From Entoloma clypeatum (taxonomy: Eukaryota > Basidiomycota > Agaricomycetes > Agaricales > Entolomataceae), in the NCBI GenBank assembly GCA_963565915.1, contig OY751495.1, positions 2,418,001-2,482,000 of the forward strand: a stretch of DNA of 64,000 nucleotides. The letters run 5' to 3'. The position numbers and the translations under genes are program-made. Positions 31,358 through 41,715 of this stretch are shown here, piece by piece. The notes under the pieces were generated by a model. It was not told the DNA's origin. It did no database searches and worked only from the letters and a program-made list of their open reading frames with translations. Position 1 is the stretch's first letter; each line of letters begins with the position of its first letter.

Positions 31358-31685
31358 ACCTGTGAGCAATGCTATCTTTTCTTCAAATGTAGCCTTTGGA
31401 AAAAAGGAATAAGCAGCATCATAAGTGATGGCATTCATCATGACAGCTAAGAGATTAGTTATTATCGGCCTCTTCAAAGGGGTGGGGGGAGAGGAAATTA
31501 TGACATACTCAAATGAAATGACAGTAAGGAAATCAAAGGAGCCAAATCTGTGATGACCACTTGAACTTTGTGTGGTTGGCATAGTTCCCGTTCTTGTGAC
31601 ATGAACATGGATATTCCAATGACACGGTTGACCATATACAAATTGTCTACAGCAGCAGCTTCTTCAGTGTTGAGAAATGTGGTGC

Positions 31686-32242
31686 TGTTACACTTTTTCA
31701 CCCTCTTTCTACGCACCTTCACACAACCCCTTGACCCTCAATCCCTATCCAACCCTGTTTCACTTAACTTCAACAACCCTGGGACATGTGTCCCCTCTAT
31801 CAGTGCTATGACTCACAATAACTTGGACTATTCCCCTTGTAGACACATTTTCACTTGTTATTTCTGACTCATGGCCTTGAGGCCTTATCTCTGACTCTTA
31901 TGCCACAGCCCCCCCTTGAAACATTTATCTAACCAATGGCTTATTTAGCTCCTGCACAGCATCTACTTATTTATAGCCATAGGATAATGTATATAAGACT
32001 TGTAACCTTAGAGTAGAGGTCCTTAGCTTGACCTAGGCAAACAACACTTACTTCATCTTATCTTTGAAAACTCTCAAACTAAATGCCTTGCGAGGACTTA
32101 GCTCTGCCAGACCAGAACTGAGTCATCCTCTTGAGGAACTCGCTGATCTTGACCAAGTCAACCTATTGAGGGACTTGTTGTGGAACCAGTACAAACCCAC
32201 GTGACTTGTTACTTGGACCGATTGTAGGCTCTTACCGTAACA
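31686..32242 (+). repeat. Family B LTR (plus strand)
   Basis: 557 bp, TGTTACACTT to CCGTAACA. TATATAAG at 31990 is followed by AGCTTGACCT at 32025-32034, complementary to the primer site AGGTCAAGCT at 32245-32254. It is the 5' LTR of a truncated element. No 3' partner is present downstream. Confidence 0.92.
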
Positions 32243-32244
32243 AA

Positions 32245-32254
32245 AGGTCAAGCT
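32245..32254 (+). other. Family B primer binding site (self-complementary)
   Basis: AGGTCAAGCT lies two bases inside the LTR end (32242) and is the exact reverse complement of LTR positions 32025-32034, extendable by one G-U pair. Confidence 0.75.
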
Positions 32255-32542
32255 GATCTATGTTGTCAACCCACCGCGGTTTTAGACACAAATATTCCTC
32301 CCTGACAATCAACCTTTGGAGTCTCGTCTGACTCAGAAGATGAACAGGAGTTTGTTGACGCACCCATTACACCACAACAACCGCTGACACCATACAGAAG
32401 AGTAACCTCCTCTTTCGTACCAGTCAAACCCACATCACCTTCCTACCTCTCTCCAAGACGAATCCCACCGCCGCCAGCTGTTGCTGTTGCTGCACCCAGA
32501 CCAAAGACCCCAGACACCCCAGTTAAACCAGCACCTGTAGAA

Positions 32543-33502
32543 ATGACTTCTCAGGCAAAGACCCCAGAGAAAGAGATCAAGATCAGCCCGCCGGCGATCT
32601 TTAATGGAGACAGGAGAAAACTGTCAGAATTCTTGTTCAACACGAACTTGTACCTGGAAATGAATGATGATGTTTATAACTCCGACAAAAAGAAAATCCT
32701 CTTCACTGTCTCATACATGAAAGGAGGAACCGCTGGGCCATGGAAGGAATCCTGGTACAGGGACATCACTACCGCCGGAGTTACCATGTACCTGAAATAT
32801 GCAGATTTTATTGAAAAACTGAGGAAATTGTTTTCCCCGGTTGACAAAGAAGGAGACATGTTGACCATGATGAAAATACAGAAAATGGAAGGCATGACAG
32901 CCAACAAATTTGTGGAAAAATTTAAACTATGGGTTTCAGAAAGTCTGATTACAGAGGAACAATCTCTCAAGGACTACTTCATGGAGGCACTACCCCATGC
33001 ACTCCGAGACAAGATCTTGGGCCTTGATAAGGTCCCAGGAACAACTGATGAATGGTACACCACGGCATCCAGATTGGACAACCAATGGAGAAGGGCCAAG
33101 GCAGTCTCTCAAAGACTTAGACCAGATGGGGGAAAGAAGAAATTCAAGGTTAATTATAACCCTGCACCCCGGAACATGCACTTTGCCCCAGACCCGAATG
33201 CCATGGACATTGACCAGCTGACTGCTGAAGAAAGAGATGACCACTTTAAAAAAGGGTTGTGCTTTGTCTGCCATCAGGCAGAACATCATGCTGATGCACA
33301 CAAAGGAGGAAAGATCCCGGTTGCGAACAACACATTCAAGAAAGCTTCCAACACATATGCTCATATCCAAGGCATTTTTAAAGACTTACCAAATGAGGAA
33401 CAAGACACCTTGATCTCTGAGATGGAGAAACAGGGTTTTCAATACAGTGGCCTGTACCGATGTCAGCCCCCTCTCAGTTTTCAATCTCCTTATCCCCTGT
33501 AA
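32543..33502 (+). CDS. Family B gag, plus-strand copy
   Basis: ATG 32543 opens a 319-codon Gag closely related to the one at 14518-7491. The stop that ends Gag in the minus-strand copy (TAA) is TAC here, so the frame runs 19 codons further and overlaps the pol start (33460). The knuckle-like motif reads CFVCHQAEHHADAHKGG, with Glu in place of Gly. The part from 32761 on is duplicated at 36760-37501. Confidence 0.88.
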   Translation: MTSQAKTPEKEIKISPPAIFNGDRRKLSEFLFNTNLYLEMNDDVYNSDKKKILFTVSYMKGGTAGPWKESWYRDITTAGVTMYLKYADFIEKLRKLFSPVDKEGDMLTMMKIQKMEGMTANKFVEKFKLWVSESLITEEQSLKDYFMEALPHALRDKILGLDKVPGTTDEWYTTASRLDNQWRRAKAVSQRLRPDGGKKKFKVNYNPAPRNMHFAPDPNAMDIDQLTAEERDDHFKKGLCFVCHQAEHHADAHKGGKIPVANNTFKKASNTYAHIQGIFKDLPNEEQDTLISEMEKQGFQYSGLYRCQPPLSFQSPYPL

Positions 33503-34107
33503 TTGTAGCCGACATGAATGACAAATCTTTTTGGATCCCCATTGCAATGTCAGGAGAAGGAGAAAGCATCAATGAAAGAATAAAGATAAACACCCTGATA
33601 GACTCAGGAGCAGGAGAAACCTTCTTGGATCAGAACCTTGCCACAGCCAACCGAATGGAGCTTATTCTGTTACTAAAGCCTATTCACATGTTCAATGTGG
33701 ATGGAACAAAGAACAACGAAGGGACAATCACCCATTGCACATGGAAGAAGATCTGGATTGATGACAAAGAACTCGACATCAGATTCTTGGTCACCGGACT
33801 TGGAAAGGAAACCACCATTTTGGGGTTACCCTGGTTAAAACAATACAACCCAAAGATTGATTGGGAAAAAGGAACCTTGGATATCAAAACTATCAGGTTC
33901 AAGAAGACCCTAGCAGGAGTCATGAGGAAGAAATTTGATGAGCTCTTGGCATCAAAAGACAAGAAACCCATTGCAATTGCAGCATGGATAGTAGAGCTTG
34001 AAAGGAATGAAATCTTTGACATTGGCAGAAACATCGAGCATATCGTAAACAATTGGCCATCCATCTTCAACCACAGGAGACATGAAGGGAAGAGGTTACA
34101 ATTGTGA
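33460..34107 (+). pseudogene. Family B pol, truncated after the protease
   Basis: Begins MSAPSQFSISLSPV at ATG 33460 and carries the protease motif LIDSGAGETFLDQ. It follows the full-length Pol up to KKPIAIAAW near 33990, where homology stops. The remaining 38 codons are unrelated sequence. RT, RNase H and integrase are missing. The identical stretch recurs at 37459-38106. Confidence 0.88.
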
Positions 34108-35152
34108 GACTAATAGTACCTATAGTCTGACTCAATTTCTCAAACACAGTCATACAAGCAAGGTATCTGCTGACAAAGTCAGCATTTCTAGTAGCAAATG
34201 AAAATAATTTTGTCTCCATGGACCTATTGTGGAAGTGCCCGGAATGCAGGCACGACACTGTGCACGATGGGGAGTGCACGATGGACGTTCAATCAATGCA
34301 CAATGGGCATGCATCGAGTGCACAATGATCACGTGATGGGGTGCACGATACATTTTCCACATGGCAAAATATTACCTTTACTGAGAACATTTTGTTGGAA
34401 GGAAAATATATAGTGAAATGTAAAATACCCCCCAAGGGAATATGACCCATAACAATTTAACATATTCACACTTCCATTTTTGCAATGGGTTTTCCCCTCC
34501 AGAAGATGTTGTGAAAAGGATTTATTACCAGCCAATATTGTATCAGAGCAAAATTTATTTTTTTCGCAGCATTTTTATAAGATGAATATAATAACTTTCG
34601 CTCATGGGAAATCACAAACAATCTCATGGATTTTCATGAGATTTTCAGGGCAGCCAAAGCCTTGCCAAGAGGATTCATTTTCACGAATAGAGAATAAAGA
34701 TAAAATTCCAAAACTGTGTCTTATTTTCATAATATGAAAAGAATATGTTTTCTGTTGCATCCTGCACTGTGGTAAAGGGACATCAAAATTTTATCATCTT
34801 CCAAAACATTCTCAAAACATTTTGCACTCAGCAAAATGGAACAGGGTCAGAAGTGCTCGAACCGGTCCTCATCTGAACCAACAGGGCTATAGGAGCGGCT
34901 GATGCCCATGGCACCGAACCTATGGGGTGGAAGAGGGCATTTCCTATTTTCCTGTGAGGCAGAGACATGACGGAAACTTGGACGAGGGACTCAGACTCAG
35001 TGGGCCGCTTCAGTTTATGTGGTCGGAAATCGGACATCAATAATACATACTGTGCACAACTCCACCACCTCCAAAACTCACCCTCATCCCACTCTCTCTT
35101 CCCGGCGTCTGCGCCATTCTATCCCACGGGCGACGACGAGAACATAAAATTC
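34108..35152 (+). other. Non-coding stretch between family B remnant and Tvp38-like gene
   Basis: No gene seen. Holds a cluster of TGCACGATG/TGCACAATG words at 34258-34350 that can fold back on itself. It also holds a possible remnant of a copia leader, TTGTATCAGAGC near 34539, preceded by TGTTGGAAGG at 34392. The 3' part presumably contains the gene's promoter. It is repeated unchanged at 38107-39151. Confidence 0.4.
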
Positions 35153-36759
35153 ATGGCCGCTCCTTACCGTAACCACCAGCCCTATGGCGCCCCATCGCTA
35201 CAACGAACGCCATACCGCAGTGACTCGGATTTGACCCAGACTGAGATGGGGACGTATCACCAGCACATGATTCCCAAGGACGCCCGCGATGCAGAAGACC
35301 TGAGGATGAGGGGTGGCATGACCCGCACGCCGAGTCCCACACCCAGTGAGCAACGGGAGCTCAAGACGGGTGTCTTCGATTGGAAGGCCTTGGCGACCCT
35401 GCGGTTTTGGTTTCGGAGAGAGTGGCTCTGTGCGTTGTTCTCTGCTTGATCCTTCGTCTATGGAGATGCTGATCCTCCGTGGTGTGGTATGCAGGGTACT
35501 ACATTGCCCTTTTTATAATTCTTGTCATCACTGCACTTGTTACCATATATCATACGCAGATTGTACACTGGTTGACGCCTGTAACGCAATGGATGCACGA
35601 GTACGTTCTCATATCATTTCTGGCTTTTCCCTTGAGCAATGCTGATCGAGACCTTAGCCTGAAGTTCGGTTGGCTGGTTCCAATCGGTGTTTTATTCGTC
35701 ATATCCTTCCCTCCCGTAACTTGTCTCACTCCTGTTCGGTCCCCGGTGCTCACATAGCCATAGCTTTTCGGTCATGAAATTGTCGCCATCCTTTGTGGCC
35801 TTGTTTGGGGTTTGTGGTTTGGCTTTGGGATTGTCTGTGCCGGTACTTTTCTGGGCGAAGTCGGCAACTTCTAGTGCGCTTGCTTTCCATATCCCTCCTA
35901 CTTCCCCCTGCTCATGATCATTTGCTAGTGCTTTCAAATTTTGCTGTCGAGCCCGAGGCGAAAAACTTGAAAAATCAAAACTCTCTTACGCCTGCCTTGC
36001 ACAAGTCGTGCGCGATGGAGGCTTTACGATCGCCCTCGTTGCGCGGTTGAGTGCTATACCAGGACATTGCAAGTCTGCCTCGCCTGTACCACAAGCAGGG
36101 TTGCTAACGTATGATTTTCTAGTTACCACGGCCGTCTTCTCAGCATGCGGCATGGGAATTATCGTTTTTTCCATTGCAGCTATTCTTTCTCTTCCGAAAC
36201 AATTCATCACAGTTTACCTTGGAGTCATTCTCGAGCAATCCGGCGAAGGTATGCAAATATCTGTTCCTTCCTTTATTGTTGACATCTCATATTCCGGGCT
36301 TCCTCAGGGACCAAAAGCACCCAAAGTCGAATAATCAGCGATGTGGTGCTCGGCGTGACCTTTTTGATCACCCTCCTTGCGATGTGGTATATTTTCCATA
36401 AGATGAACAAGGCCAAACCCGGGGTGATCTACCAGAGACGAAAAGCACGGTGAGTCTGCTTCCGTGTTGTACTTTGCAAACTCCGCCCTGAAGAAGAACG
36501 TCCCTAGCCAAGCTAAACTCGCACGAGGCGATTACTCCCCCTACATTAGTGCTTTCCCTTCTGAAACCGCCTCTGCACTCAGCTCCTATGAACATCCTGA
36601 CGTCATCCCTCTCAAAGCACAAACCAGCCCTAATCCCACACCCTACATCGCGTATCCCAACAGCGATACCCCCACCAGCCCGAATCACTTGTACGCGCCG
36701 CAACCGCGGCATGGTCCCGGTGTACCTGGCTACGGACACTTGTATGAGGCGTCGACTAC
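35153..36759 (+). pseudogene. Tvp38-like VTT-domain membrane protein, copy 1 (3' truncated)
   Basis: The same exons as the complete copy at 39152-41320, from ATG 35153 (MAAPYRNHQPYGAPSLQRTP) through the VTT domain to the start of the long Pro/Ser-rich tail. At 36759 the duplication junction replaces the rest of the tail with family B gag sequence, in frame. All membrane segments are present, so a protein with a foreign C-terminus is possible if it is expressed. Confidence 0.75.
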
Positions 36760-37501
36760 GGACATCACTACCGCCGGAGTTACCATGTACCTGAAATATG
36801 CAGATTTTATTGAAAAACTGAGGAAATTGTTTTCCCCGGTTGACAAAGAAGGAGACATGTTGACCATGATGAAAATACAGAAAATGGAAGGCATGACAGC
36901 CAACAAATTTGTGGAAAAATTTAAACTATGGGTTTCAGAAAGTCTGATTACAGAGGAACAATCTCTCAAGGACTACTTCATGGAGGCACTACCCCATGCA
37001 CTCCGAGACAAGATCTTGGGCCTTGATAAGGTCCCAGGAACAACTGATGAATGGTACACCACGGCATCCAGATTGGACAACCAATGGAGAAGGGCCAAGG
37101 CAGTCTCTCAAAGACTTAGACCAGATGGGGGAAAGAAGAAATTCAAGGTTAATTATAACCCTGCACCCCGGAACATGCACTTTGCCCCAGACCCGAATGC
37201 CATGGACATTGACCAGCTGACTGCTGAAGAAAGAGATGACCACTTTAAAAAAGGGTTGTGCTTTGTCTGCCATCAGGCAGAACATCATGCTGATGCACAC
37301 AAAGGAGGAAAGATCCCGGTTGCGAACAACACATTCAAGAAAGCTTCCAACACATATGCTCATATCCAAGGCATTTTTAAAGACTTACCAAATGAGGAAC
37401 AAGACACCTTGATCTCTGAGATGGAGAAACAGGGTTTTCAATACAGTGGCCTGTACCGATGTCAGCCCCCTCTCAGTTTTCAATCTCCTTATCCCCTGTA
37501 A
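36464..37501 (+). CDS. Chimeric ORF: Tvp38-like tail fused in frame to family B gag
   Basis: A 345-codon open frame. The first part is the last-exon sequence of the Tvp38-like gene (SQAKLARGDYSPYISAFPSE and onward). From 36760 it becomes Gag (DITTAGVTMYLKYADFIEKL), keeping the natural Gag frame to its end. This fusion exists only because of the tandem duplication. Whether it is transcribed from the copy 1 promoter cannot be seen. A false join in the assembly is the main alternative. Confidence 0.6.
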   Translation: MLYFANSALKKNVPSQAKLARGDYSPYISAFPSETASALSSYEHPDVIPLKAQTSPNPTPYIAYPNSDTPTSPNHLYAPQPRHGPGVPGYGHLYEASTTDITTAGVTMYLKYADFIEKLRKLFSPVDKEGDMLTMMKIQKMEGMTANKFVEKFKLWVSESLITEEQSLKDYFMEALPHALRDKILGLDKVPGTTDEWYTTASRLDNQWRRAKAVSQRLRPDGGKKKFKVNYNPAPRNMHFAPDPNAMDIDQLTAEERDDHFKKGLCFVCHQAEHHADAHKGGKIPVANNTFKKASNTYAHIQGIFKDLPNEEQDTLISEMEKQGFQYSGLYRCQPPLSFQSPYPL

Positions 37502-40500
37502 TTGTAGCCGACATGAATGACAAATCTTTTTGGATCCCCATTGCAATGTCAGGAGAAGGAGAAAGCATCAATGAAAGAATAAAGATAAACACCCTGATAG
37601 ACTCAGGAGCAGGAGAAACCTTCTTGGATCAGAACCTTGCCACAGCCAACCGAATGGAGCTTATTCTGTTACTAAAGCCTATTCACATGTTCAATGTGGA
37701 TGGAACAAAGAACAACGAAGGGACAATCACCCATTGCACATGGAAGAAGATCTGGATTGATGACAAAGAACTCGACATCAGATTCTTGGTCACCGGACTT
37801 GGAAAGGAAACCACCATTTTGGGGTTACCCTGGTTAAAACAATACAACCCAAAGATTGATTGGGAAAAAGGAACCTTGGATATCAAAACTATCAGGTTCA
37901 AGAAGACCCTAGCAGGAGTCATGAGGAAGAAATTTGATGAGCTCTTGGCATCAAAAGACAAGAAACCCATTGCAATTGCAGCATGGATAGTAGAGCTTGA
38001 AAGGAATGAAATCTTTGACATTGGCAGAAACATCGAGCATATCGTAAACAATTGGCCATCCATCTTCAACCACAGGAGACATGAAGGGAAGAGGTTACAA
38101 TTGTGAGACTAATAGTACCTATAGTCTGACTCAATTTCTCAAACACAGTCATACAAGCAAGGTATCTGCTGACAAAGTCAGCATTTCTAGTAGCAAATGA
38201 AAATAATTTTGTCTCCATGGACCTATTGTGGAAGTGCCCGGAATGCAGGCACGACACTGTGCACGATGGGGAGTGCACGATGGACGTTCAATCAATGCAC
38301 AATGGGCATGCATCGAGTGCACAATGATCACGTGATGGGGTGCACGATACATTTTCCACATGGCAAAATATTACCTTTACTGAGAACATTTTGTTGGAAG
38401 GAAAATATATAGTGAAATGTAAAATACCCCCCAAGGGAATATGACCCATAACAATTTAACATATTCACACTTCCATTTTTGCAATGGGTTTTCCCCTCCA
38501 GAAGATGTTGTGAAAAGGATTTATTACCAGCCAATATTGTATCAGAGCAAAATTTATTTTTTTCGCAGCATTTTTATAAGATGAATATAATAACTTTCGC
38601 TCATGGGAAATCACAAACAATCTCATGGATTTTCATGAGATTTTCAGGGCAGCCAAAGCCTTGCCAAGAGGATTCATTTTCACGAATAGAGAATAAAGAT
38701 AAAATTCCAAAACTGTGTCTTATTTTCATAATATGAAAAGAATATGTTTTCTGTTGCATCCTGCACTGTGGTAAAGGGACATCAAAATTTTATCATCTTC
38801 CAAAACATTCTCAAAACATTTTGCACTCAGCAAAATGGAACAGGGTCAGAAGTGCTCGAACCGGTCCTCATCTGAACCAACAGGGCTATAGGAGCGGCTG
38901 ATGCCCATGGCACCGAACCTATGGGGTGGAAGAGGGCATTTCCTATTTTCCTGTGAGGCAGAGACATGACGGAAACTTGGACGAGGGACTCAGACTCAGT
39001 GGGCCGCTTCAGTTTATGTGGTCGGAAATCGGACATCAATAATACATACTGTGCACAACTCCACCACCTCCAAAACTCACCCTCATCCCACTCTCTCTTC
39101 CCGGCGTCTGCGCCATTCTATCCCACGGGCGACGACGAGAACATAAAATTCATGGCCGCTCCTTACCGTAACCACCAGCCCTATGGCGCCCCATCGCTAC
39201 AACGAACGCCATACCGCAGTGACTCGGATTTGACCCAGACTGAGATGGGGACGTATCACCAGCACATGATTCCCAAGGACGCCCGCGATGCAGAAGACCT
39301 GAGGATGAGGGGTGGCATGACCCGCACGCCGAGTCCCACACCCAGTGAGCAACGGGAGCTCAAGACGGGTGTCTTCGATTGGAAGGCCTTGGCGACCCTG
39401 CGGTTTTGGTTTCGGAGAGAGTGGCTCTGTGCGTTGTTCTCTGCTTGATCCTTCGTCTATGGAGATGCTGATCCTCCGTGGTGTGGTATGCAGGGTACTA
39501 CATTGCCCTTTTTATAATTCTTGTCATCACTGCACTTGTTACCATATATCATACGCAGATTGTACACTGGTTGACGCCTGTAACGCAATGGATGCACGAG
39601 TACGTTCTCATATCATTTCTGGCTTTTCCCTTGAGCAATGCTGATCGAGACCTTAGCCTGAAGTTCGGTTGGCTGGTTCCAATCGGTGTTTTATTCGTCA
39701 TATCCTTCCCTCCCGTAACTTGTCTCACTCCTGTTCGGTCCCCGGTGCTCACATAGCCATAGCTTTTCGGTCATGAAATTGTCGCCATCCTTTGTGGCCT
39801 TGTTTGGGGTTTGTGGTTTGGCTTTGGGATTGTCTGTGCCGGTACTTTTCTGGGCGAAGTCGGCAACTTCTAGTGCGCTTGCTTTCCATATCCCTCCTAC
39901 TTCCCCCTGCTCATGATCATTTGCTAGTGCTTTCAAATTTTGCTGTCGAGCCCGAGGCGAAAAACTTGAAAAATCAAAACTCTCTTACGCCTGCCTTGCA
40001 CAAGTCGTGCGCGATGGAGGCTTTACGATCGCCCTCGTTGCGCGGTTGAGTGCTATACCAGGACATTGCAAGTCTGCCTCGCCTGTACCACAAGCAGGGT
40101 TGCTAACGTATGATTTTCTAGTTACCACGGCCGTCTTCTCAGCATGCGGCATGGGAATTATCGTTTTTTCCATTGCAGCTATTCTTTCTCTTCCGAAACA
40201 ATTCATCACAGTTTACCTTGGAGTCATTCTCGAGCAATCCGGCGAAGGTATGCAAATATCTGTTCCTTCCTTTATTGTTGACATCTCATATTCCGGGCTT
40301 CCTCAGGGACCAAAAGCACCCAAAGTCGAATAATCAGCGATGTGGTGCTCGGCGTGACCTTTTTGATCACCCTCCTTGCGATGTGGTATATTTTCCATAA
40401 GATGAACAAGGCCAAACCCGGGGTGATCTACCAGAGACGAAAAGCACGGTGAGTCTGCTTCCGTGTTGTACTTTGCAAACTCCGCCCTGAAGAAGAACGT

Positions 40501-40758
40501 CCCTAGCCAAGCTAAACTCGCACGAGGCGATTACTCCCCCTACATTAGTGCTTTCCCTTCTGAAACCGCCTCTGCACTCAGCTCCTATGAACATCCTGAC
40601 GTCATCCCTCTCAAAGCACAAACCAGCCCTAATCCCACACCCTACATCGCGTATCCCAACAGCGATACCCCCACCAGCCCGAATCACTTGTACGCGCCGC
40701 AACCGCGGCATGGTCCCGGTGTACCTGGCTACGGACACTTGTATGAGGCGTCGACTAC
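36760..40758 (+). repeat. Tandem duplication, unit 2 (3,999 bp)
   Basis: Copy of 32761-36759. At the junction the Tvp38-like tail (GTCGACTAC) is joined to the gag sequence (GGACATCACT) with at most one shared G. The sequence after unit 2 continues the Tvp38-like gene normally (AATGCCAGTACGG), which marks copy 2 as the intact gene end. Confidence 0.93.
37459..38106 (+). pseudogene. Family B pol fragment, duplicate
   Basis: Exact repeat of 33460-34107 (protease motif LIDSGAGETFLDQ, same truncation point). It is part of tandem unit 2. Confidence 0.88.
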
Positions 40759-41320
40759 GAATGCCAGTACGGATGATGTTGGCTGGGATATGCGGCCGAT
40801 ACAGCATGCAAGGGCGGAACAGATGTATGGACATCCGATGGGGCCATCAGAAAGCAGCGAGACCGTTATAGCGGCCCACCAGGGTGGTGGCGGCGCGACG
40901 GGAGGATATGATACGTACGGGTATGACGAAGCATATAATGGCCTGAGGGAGGAGCCAGAACCGATCTCATATGCGCCAATAACACGGTCGCAAGGGCAGT
41001 CGTCGCCGTCAAGGTCACCGCGACCGCCACCATCACACCCCCCGAGTCTGAATCCGCGTCATCTCACCTCAAGTCCAGAATCGCGCCCGACCGCTGTGCA
41101 AACGCCGGTGCAGGCGCAGTACGCGTCGTGGATACCGCCTGATCCTGACCCCACGTCAGATATCAGCCTCGAGGGCCCACTGCCATCGCCGCCGTTCCAT
41201 CAGACGTACCAAGTGGGACCGACGGCGATGGCACATGATCACGACGAAGAAGCACGTCCAACCAGGGCACTGGCAAGCTCGCCGCCGCCGCCGAGCTATC
41301 ATACCGATATTCGGCGGTGA
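39152..41320 (+). CDS. TVP38: Tvp38-like protein with VTT (SNARE-associated Golgi) domain
   Basis: A spliced gene for an integral membrane protein of the Tvp38/TMEM64/DedA superfamily, in fungi found on late Golgi membranes. Start ATG 39152 (MAAPYRNHQPYG). A soluble N-terminus with TRTPSPTPSEQ precedes a first membrane segment YYIALFIILVITALVTI. The VTT core follows: FVISFPP, LFGHEIVAILCGLVWG and GTFLGEVGN, then VARLSAIPGH and the membrane segment VFSACGMGIIVFSIAAIL. A last helix VVLGVTFLITLLAMWYIFHK leads into a long Pro/Ser-rich cytosolic tail ending SYHTDIRR. Introns (about 42-75 nt) begin near 39429, 39595, 39713, 39870, 40070 (a GC-AG intron), 40246 and 40449; the last acceptor is not certain. 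An in-frame upstream ATG at 38966 is less likely as start. The alternative name SNARE-associated Golgi protein describes the same family. Confidence 0.8.
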
Positions 41321-41715
41321 TGATATAGACCGTGCCGCGATGTTCCCTTTTCCTTGTTTCATGCCTGTTACTATGATGCACCTAGACACACTCATTTATC
41401 GTCAGTTATTTATATTCCCTTTTTCGGACTTGATATTGGTAGTAATATATATATATCCTACCGTACCAGTGGTGTAACCTCTACACATTGATGATATACA
41501 GTACATACCACCACCAGTGTTGTGTTTTTGAATGTTGTATGTATATATAGACTGGTTGCGACAAGAAGTCGGGACTATGACGTTGATCAACAAGAGTAAA
41601 CAACCGCCTATGGTGTGCTTGGCATTGTTCGGGACTGGTCCTGGGCGGATTGTACACTACATAAGCAGCGCCACTGGTCGTGACGTGGCGATCAGCATCA
41701 CCCCTGTATCATAAT
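41321..41715. other. Intergenic region between Tvp38-like and zinc-finger genes
   Basis: No gene seen. Contains a short TA repeat (ATATATATATCC near 41447) and TATATATAG near 41543. It would serve as terminator of the upstream gene and promoter of the next. Confidence 0.5.

Larger units (their letters stand above)
29891..31680 (-). pseudogene. Unrecognised host gene fragment broken by a MITE and a solo LTR
   Basis: Reading on the minus strand from about 31672: FNTEEAAAVDNLYMVNRVIG, VQVVITDLAPLISLL, then after a possible short intron (about 31500-31465) NAITYDAAYSFFPKATFEEK up to 31358. Solo LTR D follows (30814-31357). The frame resumes in phase at 30808, is cut by the hAT MITE (30225-30723), and resumes in phase at 30216 to finish MGIIGAYELWVAFQHM at 29891. 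Both junctions restore one open frame when each element and one target duplicate are removed, so this was a genuine exon. Its upstream part is lost at the family B LTR (31686). The family is unknown. Confidence 0.55.
32761..36759 (+). repeat. Tandem duplication, unit 1 (3,999 bp)
   Basis: Directly followed by a second unit at 36760-40758 with a constant offset of 3,999. All ORF translations in the two units agree and I see no base difference. Unit 1 runs from within the family B gag to within the last exon of the Tvp38-like gene. Confidence 0.93.

Noticed and set aside
34530..34545. TTGTATCAGAGC as proof of a copia element in the duplicated region
   Set aside because: Only a short primer-site-like match without LTR pair or coding sequence; kept as a low-confidence remark only.
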